Shown here: piece after piece, positions 35,243 through 43,773 of the stretch
Layout: the number at the start of each line of letters is the position of its first letter
How positions within the stretch are numbered: the first letter of the stretch is position 1
NCBI RefSeq assembly: GCF_035918095.1
Contig: NZ_CP109137.1
Span: 3,102,001-3,166,000, forward strand
Direction of reading: 5' to 3'
Source: Streptomyces sp. NBC_01750
GTDB lineage: Bacteria > Actinomycetota > Actinomycetes > Streptomycetales > Streptomycetaceae
DNA length: 64,000 nucleotides
Position numbers and translations under genes: made by a program
Notes under the pieces: model-generated
Databases searched by the model: none
Seen by the model: only the letters and a program-made list of their open reading frames with translations
What the model was told of the DNA's origin: nothing

Positions 35243-35313
35243 GCTGGTCCTCTTCGTCGATGAGTGCCGGGTCGGAATCCACGGGAGATGCGTCGCGGCT
35301 GTTGAGCATCTCC

Positions 35314-35355
35314 GCTAACCACGACAGTCATAGTACTTCACTTGTATTGGTTAGC
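35314..35355. promoter_or_regulatory. Inverted repeat upstream of the DHFR-family gene
   Basis: GCTAACCA (35314-35321) and TGGTTAGC (35348-35355) form perfect 8-bp arms separated by 26 relatively AT-rich bases containing AGTACT. The location upstream of a minus-strand start suits a repressor site for a dimer binding across the promoter. Confidence 0.5.
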
Positions 35356-35505
35356 GCAAGGCGACCCTCCCCACGGTCCCACTCACTCCCGCCCTCACCA
35401 CTGCCCGACGCCCCGGCGTCACTCCATCGAGGAGCGGCACCAAGCCCAGGGCCTGCGGCCGGCCGGTCGCCTCACCAACACCGTGGGCGGCCGCGGCACG
35501 ACAAA

Positions 35506-35539
35506 GGCGCCCTGGGGTGCGTACACACCCCAGGGCGCC
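35506..35539. terminator. Hairpin terminator after the small membrane protein gene
   Basis: Perfect 14-bp arms (35506-35519 and 35526-35539) with a 6-base loop lie about 33 bases past the stop of the small membrane protein gene, on its downstream side. Confidence 0.85.
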
Positions 35540-35571
35540 CTGGAAGATCGATTCGGACTGCTAGGAGCCGG

Positions 35572-35802
35572 TCAGCTCGCCTTCTTGGACTTGTCGAGGA
35601 CCATCACCAGGCCCGCGATCAACGCGAAGAGAGCGAGAGGTGCCACGACAAAGAGGCCGACCGTCTGGATCACGCTCAGGCCCGGGCCCGGGTCGTCGCC
35701 GTCGTCATGGGTCAGCGCGAGCGCCGGCGACGACAGGAGCAGCATCATCAGCGTCGTACCGGCCGCGACGGCGCCGGCGCGCAAAGCGTTCTTCTTGTCC
35801 AC
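35572..35802 (-). CDS. Small exported membrane protein of unknown function
   Basis: A 76-residue protein with a signal-like N-terminus (MDKKNALRAGAVAAGTTLMM, then LLLSSPALALT), a short acidic loop (HDDGDDPGPG) and one strong membrane helix (IQTVGLFVVAPLALFALIAG) ending in DKSKKAS. A good terminator follows it. It lies 20 bases downstream of malQ on the same strand and may be its operon partner. I recognise no family. Confidence 0.75.
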   Translation of the reverse strand: MDKKNALRAGAVAAGTTLMMLLLSSPALALTHDDGDDPGPGLSVIQTVGLFVVAPLALFALIAGLVMVLDKSKKAS

Positions 35803-35822
35803 GGTGCCAACGTAGCGAACGG

Positions 35823-38186
35823 CTATCCCGGGCGCGCGTCCGGGGGTGCCGTACGGGCACCGGGCCCGCGACCGGGCCCCGCGCCGGCTCCGGGTCCGCC
35901 CCCGGGGCCCAGGACGTCCGCGAAGACGCCCATCAGCGCATGCAGCCGCGGCGAGGCGGCCAGTTCCTCCAGCGTGAGGGGATGACCTTCGGCGTCCGCG
36001 ACGGGCAGCCGCCAGTTCGGATACTCGTCCCAGGTGCCCGGCAGATTTTGCGGGCGCCGGTCACCCACCGCGTCCGGCAGCCAGACGCCGACCATCCGGG
36101 CGGGCGTGCGCAGCAGAAAGCGGTAGACCGCGCGGATCCGGCCCTCCTCGTCCCCGCTGCCCTCGGGCAGCAGGCCGAGGTCGCCGAGCAGGCCGAGCCA
36201 CTCGGCGATATCCCCGGCGTCCTCCGTGCGCTCCTGCTCCAGGGAACGGGTCAGCAGACCGAGGCGGTGACGCAGCGCCACATGCTCGCCGGTCAGCCGC
36301 GCCGCCGTGGACGGCAGATCGTGAGTGGTCGCGGTGGCCACACAGCCCACGCGCCACTCCTCGGGCGGCAGCGGACGGCCGGTGCCGGCCCAGTCGCGCT
36401 CGAACCAGAGCACGGAGGTGCCCAGTACGCCCCGGCGCGTCAGCTCCTCGCGCACACCTGGCTCGACCGTGCCGAGGTCCTCCCCTATCACGAAGGTGCC
36501 GGCGCGGTGGGCCTCCAGGACGAGGACCGCGAGCATGGCTTCGGCGTCGTAGCGGACGTACGTGCCGTCGGTGGGCGGGCAGCCCTCCGGGACCCACCAG
36601 AGACGGAACAGGCCCATCACATGGTCGATACGGAGCGCGCCCGCGTTACGCAGCAGTGAGCGCAGCAGTCCTCGGTAGGGGGCGTATCCGGACGCGGCCA
36701 GCACGTCCGGGCGCCACGGGGGCAGGCCCCAGTCCTGGCCGCGGGCGTTGAAGGCGTCCGGCGGGGCGCCGACCGACATCCCGGCGGCGAAGACCTCCCG
36801 CTGCGCCCAGGCGTCCGCGCCGCCCGGATGCACCCCGACGGCCAGGTCGTGGACGATGCCGACGCCCATGCCGGCCTCGCGCGCCGCCTGCCCGGCGGCG
36901 GCCAGCTGCCGGTCGGTCAGCCAGGCGAGCCTGCTGTGGAAGTCGACGCGGTCCATCAGCTCGTGCCCGGCGCGGGCGGTCTCGATCGAGCGCGGGTCCT
37001 GCAGTCCCGCCGGCCAGGTGCGCCACTGGGGGCCGTACACCTCGGCGAGGGCGCACCAGGTGGCGTGGTCCTCCAGGGCCTGGCCCTGCTCGGCGAGGAA
37101 GTCACAGTACGCGGCGCGGCGTCCGGGCCCGAGCGGGATACGGTGCACGATTTCCAGGGCCTCGCGCTTCAGCTCCCAGACCGCGTCCCGGTCGATCAAC
37201 GCGCCCTTGCGCAGGACGGATTCACGCAGCCCGGCGCCCTTGTCACGGAGCTCCTCCAGCCGCTGTCCGTCCCGGGCGTCCGTGTACGCGTACTCGGGGA
37301 TGTCCTCGATGCGCAGATGGACGGGATCGGGGAAGCGGCGCGAGGAAGGCCGGTACGGGGAGGGGTCGGTGGGGGCGCCGGGCACTGCGGCGTGGAGCGG
37401 GTTCACCTGTACGAAGGAGGCCCCGAGCGACCGTCCGGACCAGGTCGCCAGCTCGGCCAGGTCGCCGAGGTCACCCATGCCCCAGGAGCGGGCGGAGAGC
37501 AGGGAGTAGAGCTGTACGAGAAGGCCGTGCGAGCGGCCGTCGGGCTGTGGCACCCGGGCGGGCGCGACAACAAGGCTGGACCGGGCGGCCCGCCCGTCCG
37601 GAGCCTCGGCCGACAACTGGTGGACGCCATACGGAAGCCGGCGCCAGGGGCGGGGGTCCTCGGGCGCAGCCCCGGCACCGCCGGAAGCGGCCGGCACTGA
37701 GGGTTCGGCAGGTACGGCGGGTTCCCCGCGCGCCGCTCCGGGCGTGTGGAACCGCTCCGTGTCGCCGCGTAAGGCGGCCTCTTTACCGTCGCCGCGTAAG
37801 GCGGCCGCTTCCACCTCGCCCCGCGGCGCGGCCTGTCCCGCGTCGCCGGGCGTCGCGGCGGCCGCAGGCCCGGGGATCAGCCACTGCAGCACCGCGCCCT
37901 GTTCCGTCTCGACCCGCAGGGTGGTGCCCGCGGGGAGCTCCGTCAGCGCCGCCGGGACCTCACCGCTCGCGCTCCAGAGCACGACCGTCGGCGGCAGCAG
38001 GCGGTCCGCGGCGGCGGACTCGGCGCGGCTCAGGGCATCACGCACCCCCGACGCGGTGGACGCGTCGACGCCGAGCGCAGCGAGGACCGCGACGACCGTC
38101 GCGTCGGGTACCGGGACGGTGACGCCCTCGGAAGGTGCGTAGGAAGTGGCGACTCCGTGCAGTGCGGCGAGCCGGGCAAGGCCCAT
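35823..38186 (-). CDS. malQ: 4-alpha-glucanotransferase (amylomaltase, GH77) with a repeat-bearing insertion
   Basis: A 787-residue amylomaltase that transfers maltosyl units in maltodextrin metabolism. The catalytic motifs are ALRIDHVMGLFRLWW (nucleophile Asp), FVIGEDLGTVEP (acid/base Glu) and TTHDLPSTA (third Asp). The N-terminal beta-domain typical of actinobacterial MalQ is interrupted at about residues 107-183 by an Ala/Pro/Glu-rich insertion containing two 9-residue repeats, AALRGDGKE and AALRGDTER. In both repeats Leu is TTA, so expression should need bldA tRNA. The ATG at 38186 has AGGAG upstream and directly follows the TGA of the small ORF at 38187, implying translational coupling. 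Confidence 0.93.
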   Translation of the reverse strand: MGLARLAALHGVATSYAPSEGVTVPVPDATVVAVLAALGVDASTASGVRDALSRAESAAADRLLPPTVVLWSASGEVPAALTELPAGTTLRVETEQGAVLQWLIPGPAAAATPGDAGQAAPRGEVEAAALRGDGKEAALRGDTERFHTPGAARGEPAVPAEPSVPAASGGAGAAPEDPRPWRRLPYGVHQLSAEAPDGRAARSSLVVAPARVPQPDGRSHGLLVQLYSLLSARSWGMGDLGDLAELATWSGRSLGASFVQVNPLHAAVPGAPTDPSPYRPSSRRFPDPVHLRIEDIPEYAYTDARDGQRLEELRDKGAGLRESVLRKGALIDRDAVWELKREALEIVHRIPLGPGRRAAYCDFLAEQGQALEDHATWCALAEVYGPQWRTWPAGLQDPRSIETARAGHELMDRVDFHSRLAWLTDRQLAAAGQAAREAGMGVGIVHDLAVGVHPGGADAWAQREVFAAGMSVGAPPDAFNARGQDWGLPPWRPDVLAASGYAPYRGLLRSLLRNAGALRIDHVMGLFRLWWVPEGCPPTDGTYVRYDAEAMLAVLVLEAHRAGTFVIGEDLGTVEPGVREELTRRGVLGTSVLWFERDWAGTGRPLPPEEWRVGCVATATTHDLPSTAARLTGEHVALRHRLGLLTRSLEQERTEDAGDIAEWLGLLGDLGLLPEGSGDEEGRIRAVYRFLLRTPARMVGVWLPDAVGDRRPQNLPGTWDEYPNWRLPVADAEGHPLTLEELAASPRLHALMGVFADVLGPGGGPGAGAGPGRGPGARTAPPDARPG
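37762..37806 (-). repeat. malQ: In-frame duplicated segment of malQ carrying two TTA codons
   Basis: TCGCCGCGTAAGGCGGCC occurs at 37762-37779 and 37789-37806, a 27-base period in the malQ insertion. On the coding strand each copy reads GCC GCC TTA CGC GGC GAC. The two TTA codons are at 37770-37772 and 37797-37799. These are the only TTA codons I found in malQ. Confidence 0.85.
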
Positions 38187-38417
38187 TCAGACTCCTGAGG
38201 ACTCCATGCCCCCGGCAGTGCCGTGGGCCGTCGGCTCACTGGTGAGAGGTGCGATGTCGGCGAGCGGGGGTTCGCTGGTCAGCGGACGGGCATCTGCGAG
38301 CGGCGGCTCGCTGGTCAGCGGACGGGCATCGGTAAGCGGGGGTTCGCTGGTCAGCGGGCCGGGCCCCGGGACCTGTTTGGACAGGGCGGACAGCAGAAGG
38401 TGTGCGGATGCGGCCAC
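38187..38417 (-). CDS. Small repeat-containing ORF coupled to malQ
   Basis: A candidate 76-residue protein starting at GTG 38417, with TTGGAG eight bases upstream, and ending TGA immediately before the malQ ATG. The N-terminus VAASAHLLLSALSKQVPGPG is followed by about four 12-residue repeats of the form PLTSEPPLADAR. The stop-start junction and ribosome site suggest real translation, at least as a coupling leader. No known domain is visible. A non-coding leader with a repeat remains possible. Confidence 0.45.
   Translation of the reverse strand: MAASAHLLLSALSKQVPGPGPLTSEPPLTDARPLTSEPPLADARPLTSEPPLADIAPLTSEPTAHGTAGGMESSGV
38231..38359. repeat. 36-bp tandem repeat within the ORF upstream of malQ
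   Basis: Two nearly identical 36-bp units (38260-38295 and 38296-38331) are flanked by a truncated copy (38332-38359) and a diverged copy (38231-38259). The unit length is a multiple of three and stays in frame with the small ORF on the minus strand. Confidence 0.85.
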
Positions 38418-38529
38418 GGTGGTCACTCCAAGCGGTCGGTAGTGGGACACAGCAGCCCTACCCAGTGGGCACGGCCGCAGACGTACACGATCAGGCAACG
38501 TGGTCCGTGTCACATTCCGTTCCCGGCGC

Positions 38530-38558
38530 GGCGGTTGAATCAAATCAATCAAACCGCC
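38530..38558. promoter_or_regulatory. Inverted repeat in the malQ/GH84 divergent region
   Basis: GGCGGTT (38530-38536) and AACCGCC (38552-38558) flank an AT-rich 15-base centre containing TCAAATCAATCA, unusual in this GC-rich DNA. It lies between the divergent malQ unit and GH84 gene and could be an operator. A TTGACA near 38599 may be the -35 of the GH84 promoter. Confidence 0.45.
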
Positions 38559-38669
38559 CCATCGCACCAGTCAAAAGGTGCACAACGGCCACTCGCATTG
38601 ACACCCTCACCGTGTGGTGGTGGGCTCAAAGCCGACCGGAGCGACTGGGGAGACCGAGGGGAGACGAGC

Positions 38670-41615
38670 GTGCGGCTCGCGCGCGGGAGGCGTACTGCGA
38701 CAGCCGTCGCGGTCGCTGTCATCGGCAGCCTGCTCGGCGGCGCGCACAGCGCGGTCGCCGCCCCGGACACCCCGGGCTCCCCAGCCACCGCGCAGGACCC
38801 CGAGGGTGCGGCCGCGCTGCCCTCCGTCTGGCCGCGGCCGCAGACAATGCGGGCGGCCGGATCGGCCGTCGTACTGGGCGAGGAAGCGACCGTCGTCGCG
38901 GACCTCGGCGCCGATCCGTACGCCGTCGAACGGCTGAAGGAGCTGCTGCACGCGTCCGGCGTACGGACCGTGCACACCGCACTGCCCGGCCGCGGCCCCG
39001 TCCTGCGCATCGGCGGCACCGGCGCGCAGGACGCGCTGCGCGCCCTGCGCGCACCCGAACGCACCGATCTCCCCTCCGGGGGCTACCGGCTCGCGGTCGG
39101 CCAGGTCCAGGGCCGGGACACCGTCGCGCTCGACGGCGTCGGCGAGGACGGTCTCTACCACGGCGTCCAGACGCTGCGGCAGCTGATCGTCCGGCAGGCC
39201 GTCGCGGGAGCCGCCCGGCAGACCATTGCCGGAGTACTTGTGCGCGACTGGCCGGGCACGGCCGTACGGGGCATGACAGAAGGTTTTTACGGACAGCCTT
39301 GGAGCCGTCAACAGCGGCTGGCGCAGCTCGACTTCATGGGACGTACCAAGCAGAACCGCTATCTGTACGCGCCCGGTGACGACCCCTTCCGGCAGGCCCG
39401 CTGGCGCGAGCCGTATCCCGCGGCCCAGCGTGCACAGTTCCGCGAACTCGCCGAGCGCGCACGCCGCAACCACGTCACGCTCGCCTGGGCCGTCGCGCCC
39501 GCGCAGGCCATGTGCCTGGCCAAGGAAGGCGACGTCAAGGCGCTGACGCGCAAGATCGACGCGATGTGGGCGCTGGGCGTACGCGCCTTCCAGCTGCAAT
39601 TCCAGGACGTCAGCTACAGCGAGTGGCACTGCGACAAGGACGCGGACGCCTTCGGCTCGGGCCCCGAGGCGGCGGCCAGGGCCCAGGCGCGCGTGGCGGG
39701 CGCGGTGGCGCAGCATCTGGCCGACCGGTACCCCGACGCCGCGCCGCTCTCGCTGATGCCGACGGAGTTCTACCAGGACGGCGCCACCGACTACCGGCGG
39801 GCGCTCGCGAGCGAGTTGGACGGCCGGGTCCAGGTGGCGTGGACGGGCGTCGGGGTGGTGCCGCGCACCATCACAGGCCGCGAACTGGCGGGTGCCCGGG
39901 AAGCGTTCGAGCATCCGCTGGTCACCATGGACAACTACCCGGTCAACGACTACGCGCAGGACCGGATGTTCCTCGGCCCGTACACGGGCCGCGAGCCCGC
40001 CGTGGCGACCGGCTCCGTCGCGCTGCTGGCCAACGCCATGGAGCAGGCCTCCGCGTCCCGCATACCGCTGTTCACCGCCGCCGACTACGCCTGGAACCCC
40101 AAGGGCTACCGCCCCGACGAGTCCTGGCAGGCCGCGATCAACGATCTCGCCGGCGGCGACACGAAGACCCGCGAGGCGCTGCGCGCACTGGCCGGCAATC
40201 ACGCCTCTTCGATACTCAACCCCACCGAGTCCGGTTATCTGCAGCCGCTGCTGAAGGAATTCTGGCGGTCGCGCACGACCACGGACGCGGCGGCCAGGGA
40301 CCGGGCGGCGGCATCTCTGCGCGCCGCGTTCACCGTGATGCGCGAGGCCCCGCAGCGGCTGACGCGGCCCGCCGACGGCCGTCTTGACGACGAAGCGGGG
40401 CCGTGGCTGCAGCAGTTGGCGCGGTACGGCCGGGCCGGCGAGCTCTCGGTCGACATGCTGCAGGCGCAGGCGCGCGGGGACGGCGAGGCGGCCTGGCGTG
40501 ACTCACTGGCGCTGGAGCCGCTGCGTACGGCCATCAGGGCGAGCAGGGCAACGGTGGGCAAGGGCGTGCTGAATCCGTTCCTGGACCGGGCCGCGAAGGA
40601 GTCGGCGACCTGGACGGGTGCGGACCGCTTCGCGGACTCGGCCGGCGAGGACACGGTCCGGCTGGACCGGCCCAGGCGCGTCGCCGCGGTGAACACGATG
40701 ACCGAACCGTCCCCCGGTGCCGCGGGCTCCGGCGGCCGGCTGGAGGCGCATGTCCCCGGCCAGGGGTGGCGCACGCTCGGCCCCCTCTCCGCCGGCGGCT
40801 GGACCGAGACCGACGCGAAGGGCTTGCGGGTGGACGCGGTGAGGGTCGCGGCGGACGGGGACGATCCCGTCGCCGTACGGTCCGTGGTGCCGTGGTTCGC
40901 CGACGAGCCGCCGGCCGGCCTCGATCTCGTACGCGGCGAGGCGGACGCCGAGATCGGCGGCGGCCCGCAGCACGCGGGTGTCCGGCTGACCGGGCGGCGC
41001 CCCGCCGAGGTGCGCGGTGAACTCACCGCGAAGGCTCCGGCCGGCATCAAGGTGCGGGTGCCGAAGCAGACGACGGTGCCGCGCGGGCAGCGTACGACCG
41101 TGCCGGTCGAGGTCAGCGTCCCGGCGGGCACACCCGCGGGTGAGTACCGGGTGCCGCTGTCCTTCGCGGGCCAGGAGCGCACGCTGACGGTGCGTGCCTA
41201 TCCGCGCACCGGCGGGCCCGACCTCGCGCGCACCGCCGACGCTGCCGCCGCCTCGTCCGGCGACGAGACGGCCGACTTCCCGGCGTCGGCGGCGATCGAC
41301 AGCGACCCGAAGACCCGCTGGTCCTCGCCCGCCGAGGACGGCGCCTGGTGGCAGCTGGAGCTGCCGCGGCCGTCCCGGGTCGGCCAGGTCGTGCTGCACT
41401 GGCAGGACGCGTACGCGACGAAGTACCGCATCCAGGTCTCCGCCGACGGCCGTACCTGGCGCACGGCGGCGACGGTGAACGACGGCGGGGGCGGGCGCGA
41501 GAGCGTCCGTATGGACAGCAGGGACACCCGCTTCATCCGTGTCCAGGGCGACGCGCGCGCCACCCGGTACGGGTACTCACTCTGGTCGGTGGAGGCATAC
41601 GCCGTCGCAGAGTGA
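38670..41615 (+). CDS. Secreted GH84-type beta-N-acetylglucosaminidase (hyaluronidase family) with F5/8C module
   Basis: A 981-residue exported glycosidase. The signal peptide ends near AHSAVAAPD, followed by a GH20b-like N-terminal domain (about 50-190), the GH84 catalytic barrel starting RGMTEGFYGQPWS near residue 200, a helical linker, a beta-rich NPCBM/Ig-like region and a C-terminal discoidin-like (F5/8C, CBM32) module (ASAAIDSDPKTRWSS to VEAYA). GH84 enzymes use an Asp-Asp pair; here the site reads LQFQDVSYSEW, with Gln312-Asp313, so the first Asp is replaced. It probably acts on GlcNAc-containing glycans, though activity is uncertain. The GTG at 38670 follows GAGGGGA. The frame is open further left but without a ribosome site. 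Confidence 0.88.
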   Translation: MRLARGRRTATAVAVAVIGSLLGGAHSAVAAPDTPGSPATAQDPEGAAALPSVWPRPQTMRAAGSAVVLGEEATVVADLGADPYAVERLKELLHASGVRTVHTALPGRGPVLRIGGTGAQDALRALRAPERTDLPSGGYRLAVGQVQGRDTVALDGVGEDGLYHGVQTLRQLIVRQAVAGAARQTIAGVLVRDWPGTAVRGMTEGFYGQPWSRQQRLAQLDFMGRTKQNRYLYAPGDDPFRQARWREPYPAAQRAQFRELAERARRNHVTLAWAVAPAQAMCLAKEGDVKALTRKIDAMWALGVRAFQLQFQDVSYSEWHCDKDADAFGSGPEAAARAQARVAGAVAQHLADRYPDAAPLSLMPTEFYQDGATDYRRALASELDGRVQVAWTGVGVVPRTITGRELAGAREAFEHPLVTMDNYPVNDYAQDRMFLGPYTGREPAVATGSVALLANAMEQASASRIPLFTAADYAWNPKGYRPDESWQAAINDLAGGDTKTREALRALAGNHASSILNPTESGYLQPLLKEFWRSRTTTDAAARDRAAASLRAAFTVMREAPQRLTRPADGRLDDEAGPWLQQLARYGRAGELSVDMLQAQARGDGEAAWRDSLALEPLRTAIRASRATVGKGVLNPFLDRAAKESATWTGADRFADSAGEDTVRLDRPRRVAAVNTMTEPSPGAAGSGGRLEAHVPGQGWRTLGPLSAGGWTETDAKGLRVDAVRVAADGDDPVAVRSVVPWFADEPPAGLDLVRGEADAEIGGGPQHAGVRLTGRRPAEVRGELTAKAPAGIKVRVPKQTTVPRGQRTTVPVEVSVPAGTPAGEYRVPLSFAGQERTLTVRAYPRTGGPDLARTADAAAASSGDETADFPASAAIDSDPKTRWSSPAEDGAWWQLELPRPSRVGQVVLHWQDAYATKYRIQVSADGRTWRTAATVNDGGGGRESVRMDSRDTRFIRVQGDARATRYGYSLWSVEAYAVAE

Positions 41616-41774
41616 GCGGCGGCCCGGCCTCCGCCCCGCGGCACCGCAGCCCTGGCGGGTGAAACCGAAGGGGCACGCGGAGGCAGCGAGGGACGAGTGG
41701 TCGAGCACGGTCGACCGCCGTCGGACGCTCAGGCGCCCCGGAGGCAAGTGAAGCCACGAAAAATGGCTCGGTCC

Positions 41775-42311
41775 TCAGGCTGAAATGCCGTCGATCCGGG
41801 CCATCGCGTCGTCCGCGCCGTACGGCTGCAAGTATGGCAGCCAGCGCGGATCCCTATGCCCGGTCCCGATGATGCGCCACGCGAGCCCGCTCGGCGGGGC
41901 GGGATGCTGGTGCAGCCGCCACCCCAGCTCCCGCAGATGCCGGTCGGCCTTGACATGGTTGCAGCGGCGGCAGGCCGCCACCACGTTGTCCCAGGCGTGC
42001 TGTCCGCCACGGCTGCGCGGAATGACATGGTCGACGCTGGTTGCGACGCCACCGCAGTACATACAGCGCCCGCCGTCGCGGGCGAAGAGTGCTTTGCGGG
42101 TGAGGGGAACGGGTCCCCGGTAGGGCACCCGGACGAACCGCTTCAGCCGTACGACGCTGGGTGCGGCGATGACACGGGTCGCGCTGTGCATGAAGGCGCC
42201 GGATTCCTCGAGGCAGAGGGCCTTGTTCTCCAGTACGAGGATGAGCGCGCGGCGAAGCGGTACGACGCCGAGCGGCTCGTACGACGCATTGAGGACCAGA
42301 ACGTGCGGCAC
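41775..42311 (-). CDS. HNH endonuclease family protein
   Basis: A 178-residue protein with a clear HNH site: the zinc-binding CMYCGG, the catalytic SVDHVIPRSRGG, the Asn in HAWDNVVAACRRCNHVKADR, and the second Cys pair CRRC. The N-terminal part (VLVLNASYEPLGVVPLRRAL) is the conserved arm of the widespread actinobacterial single-gene HNH family. It is a chromosomal gene with no restriction or phage neighbours, so the role is unknown. It is divergent from the MscS-family gene. Confidence 0.88.
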   Translation of the reverse strand: MPHVLVLNASYEPLGVVPLRRALILVLENKALCLEESGAFMHSATRVIAAPSVVRLKRFVRVPYRGPVPLTRKALFARDGGRCMYCGGVATSVDHVIPRSRGGQHAWDNVVAACRRCNHVKADRHLRELGWRLHQHPAPPSGLAWRIIGTGHRDPRWLPYLQPYGADDAMARIDGISA

Positions 42312-42552
42312 GGTGGATGCCTCCTTGTACGCCGGCGGCGCGTGGCTCGCGCCGGGACGATCTGCTCTTCAGTGTCTCCTCATGCCAGGTCCGAGCGCCA
42401 CCACGTGCGGGTAACGGGCTCGAAGTGTTTTGCAGCACACCCGCTTCATCCCCAGGTGAGCCTCGTCTCTCCCTCGAACACTGCGAGAGAGCACGCCGGA
42501 TGCCCCGTTAGGGTGGTTTCTCTGCCACCCGCAATGCCTGGAGGTTCCGCTC

Positions 42553-43617
42553 GTGTCCTGGTCCGTCCTACTGGCCGCCGACCCGTCACCCGAGCCCGTC
42601 TCGATCGACGAGGCCGCCAAGCAGGCAGGAGACGCCGCAGGCTGGGTGGAGGAGAACTGGTCCACCTGGCTGAACACCAGCCTGCGCATCGCGCTGATCC
42701 TGGTGGTCGCGCTGGTATTGCGCATGGTGCTGCGCCGCGCTCTCACCAGGCTGATCGCGCGGATGAACCGCTCCGCACAGGTCATGGAGGGCACGGCGCT
42801 CGGCGGCCTGCTGGTCAACGCCGAGCGGCGCCGCCAGCGCTCGGAGGCGATCGGTTCCGTACTCCGCTCGGTCTCGTCCTTTGTGATTCTTGGCACTGCG
42901 GGCCTGATGATCCTCGGCGCCTTCAAGATCGACCTGGCACCGCTGCTGGCATCCGCCGGTGTCGCGGGCGTCGCGATCGGCTTCGGCGCGCGCAACCTGG
43001 TCACCGACTTCCTCTCGGGCGTCTTCATGATCATGGAGGACCAGTACGGAGTCGGGGACAGCATCGACGCGGGCGTCGCCTCGGGCGAGGTGATCGAGGT
43101 GGGCCTGCGCGTCACCAAGCTGCGCGGCGACAACGGTGAGATCTGGTACGTCCGCAACGGCGAGATCAAGCGCATCGGCAACCTCAGCCAGGGCTGGGCC
43201 ACCGCCACGGTCGACGTCGTGGTCCGCTCCTCGGAGAACCTGAACCGCGTCAGCTCGGTGATCGGCGAGGTCGCGGAGGACCTGGCGAAGGCCGAGCCGT
43301 GGAACGAGCGGCTGTGGGGCCCGGTGGAGATGCTGGGCCTGAACGAGGTGCTGCTGGACTCGATGACGGTGCGGGTCGCGGCGAAGACGATGCCGGGCAA
43401 GGCGCTCGGCGTGGAGCGCGAACTCCGCCTGCGGATCAAGAAGGCCTTCGACGCTGCGGACATCCGCATCGTGGGCGGCCTGCCGCCGGTGACGGACCAG
43501 GCCTCGGCGGCAGACCCGACGGCGGGCATGGCGGCACCTTCGGCGTATGCGTCGACGACCTCGCCGCAGTCGGTGGCGGCGACGCCGATAGCGCCTCCGA
43601 CGGCCGTGGCGAAGTAG
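42553..43617 (+). CDS. MscS-family mechanosensitive ion channel
   Basis: A 354-residue membrane channel that opens under membrane tension during osmotic downshock. A short periplasmic N-terminus leads to three helices. The pore helix and following segment read ASAGVAGVAIGFGARNLVTD then FLSGVFMIMEDQYGVGD, the MscS signature, followed by the beta domain (GEVIEVGLRVTKLRGDNGEI) and the alpha/beta domain. The C-terminal 45 residues are low-complexity Ala/Thr/Pro. The GTG at 42553 has GGAGG eight bases upstream. A 19-bp perfect hairpin terminator follows. Confidence 0.9.
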   Translation: MSWSVLLAADPSPEPVSIDEAAKQAGDAAGWVEENWSTWLNTSLRIALILVVALVLRMVLRRALTRLIARMNRSAQVMEGTALGGLLVNAERRRQRSEAIGSVLRSVSSFVILGTAGLMILGAFKIDLAPLLASAGVAGVAIGFGARNLVTDFLSGVFMIMEDQYGVGDSIDAGVASGEVIEVGLRVTKLRGDNGEIWYVRNGEIKRIGNLSQGWATATVDVVVRSSENLNRVSSVIGEVAEDLAKAEPWNERLWGPVEMLGLNEVLLDSMTVRVAAKTMPGKALGVERELRLRIKKAFDAADIRIVGGLPPVTDQASAADPTAGMAAPSAYASTTSPQSVAATPIAPPTAVAK

Positions 43618-43620
43618 GAC

Positions 43621-43677
43621 TACGCACAGGAACGGGCGCTCAGGCCGCTACGGCCGGGGCGCCCGTTCCTGTGCGTA
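43621..43677. terminator. Long perfect hairpin terminator after the MscS gene
   Basis: Perfect 19-bp arms (43621-43639 and 43659-43677) enclose a second GGCCG-type stem. It starts just after the MscS stop and lies 97 bases from the stop of the convergent FG-GAP gene. Confidence 0.9.
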
Positions 43678-43773
43678 TCGCTGTCAGTCGGTCTCCGCCT
43701 GCTCAGCGAACCCAGCTCTTGAGCGGCTCGGTATCCAGAGTGATCCCGATCCGCCCGGACACGTGGCCGGAAC

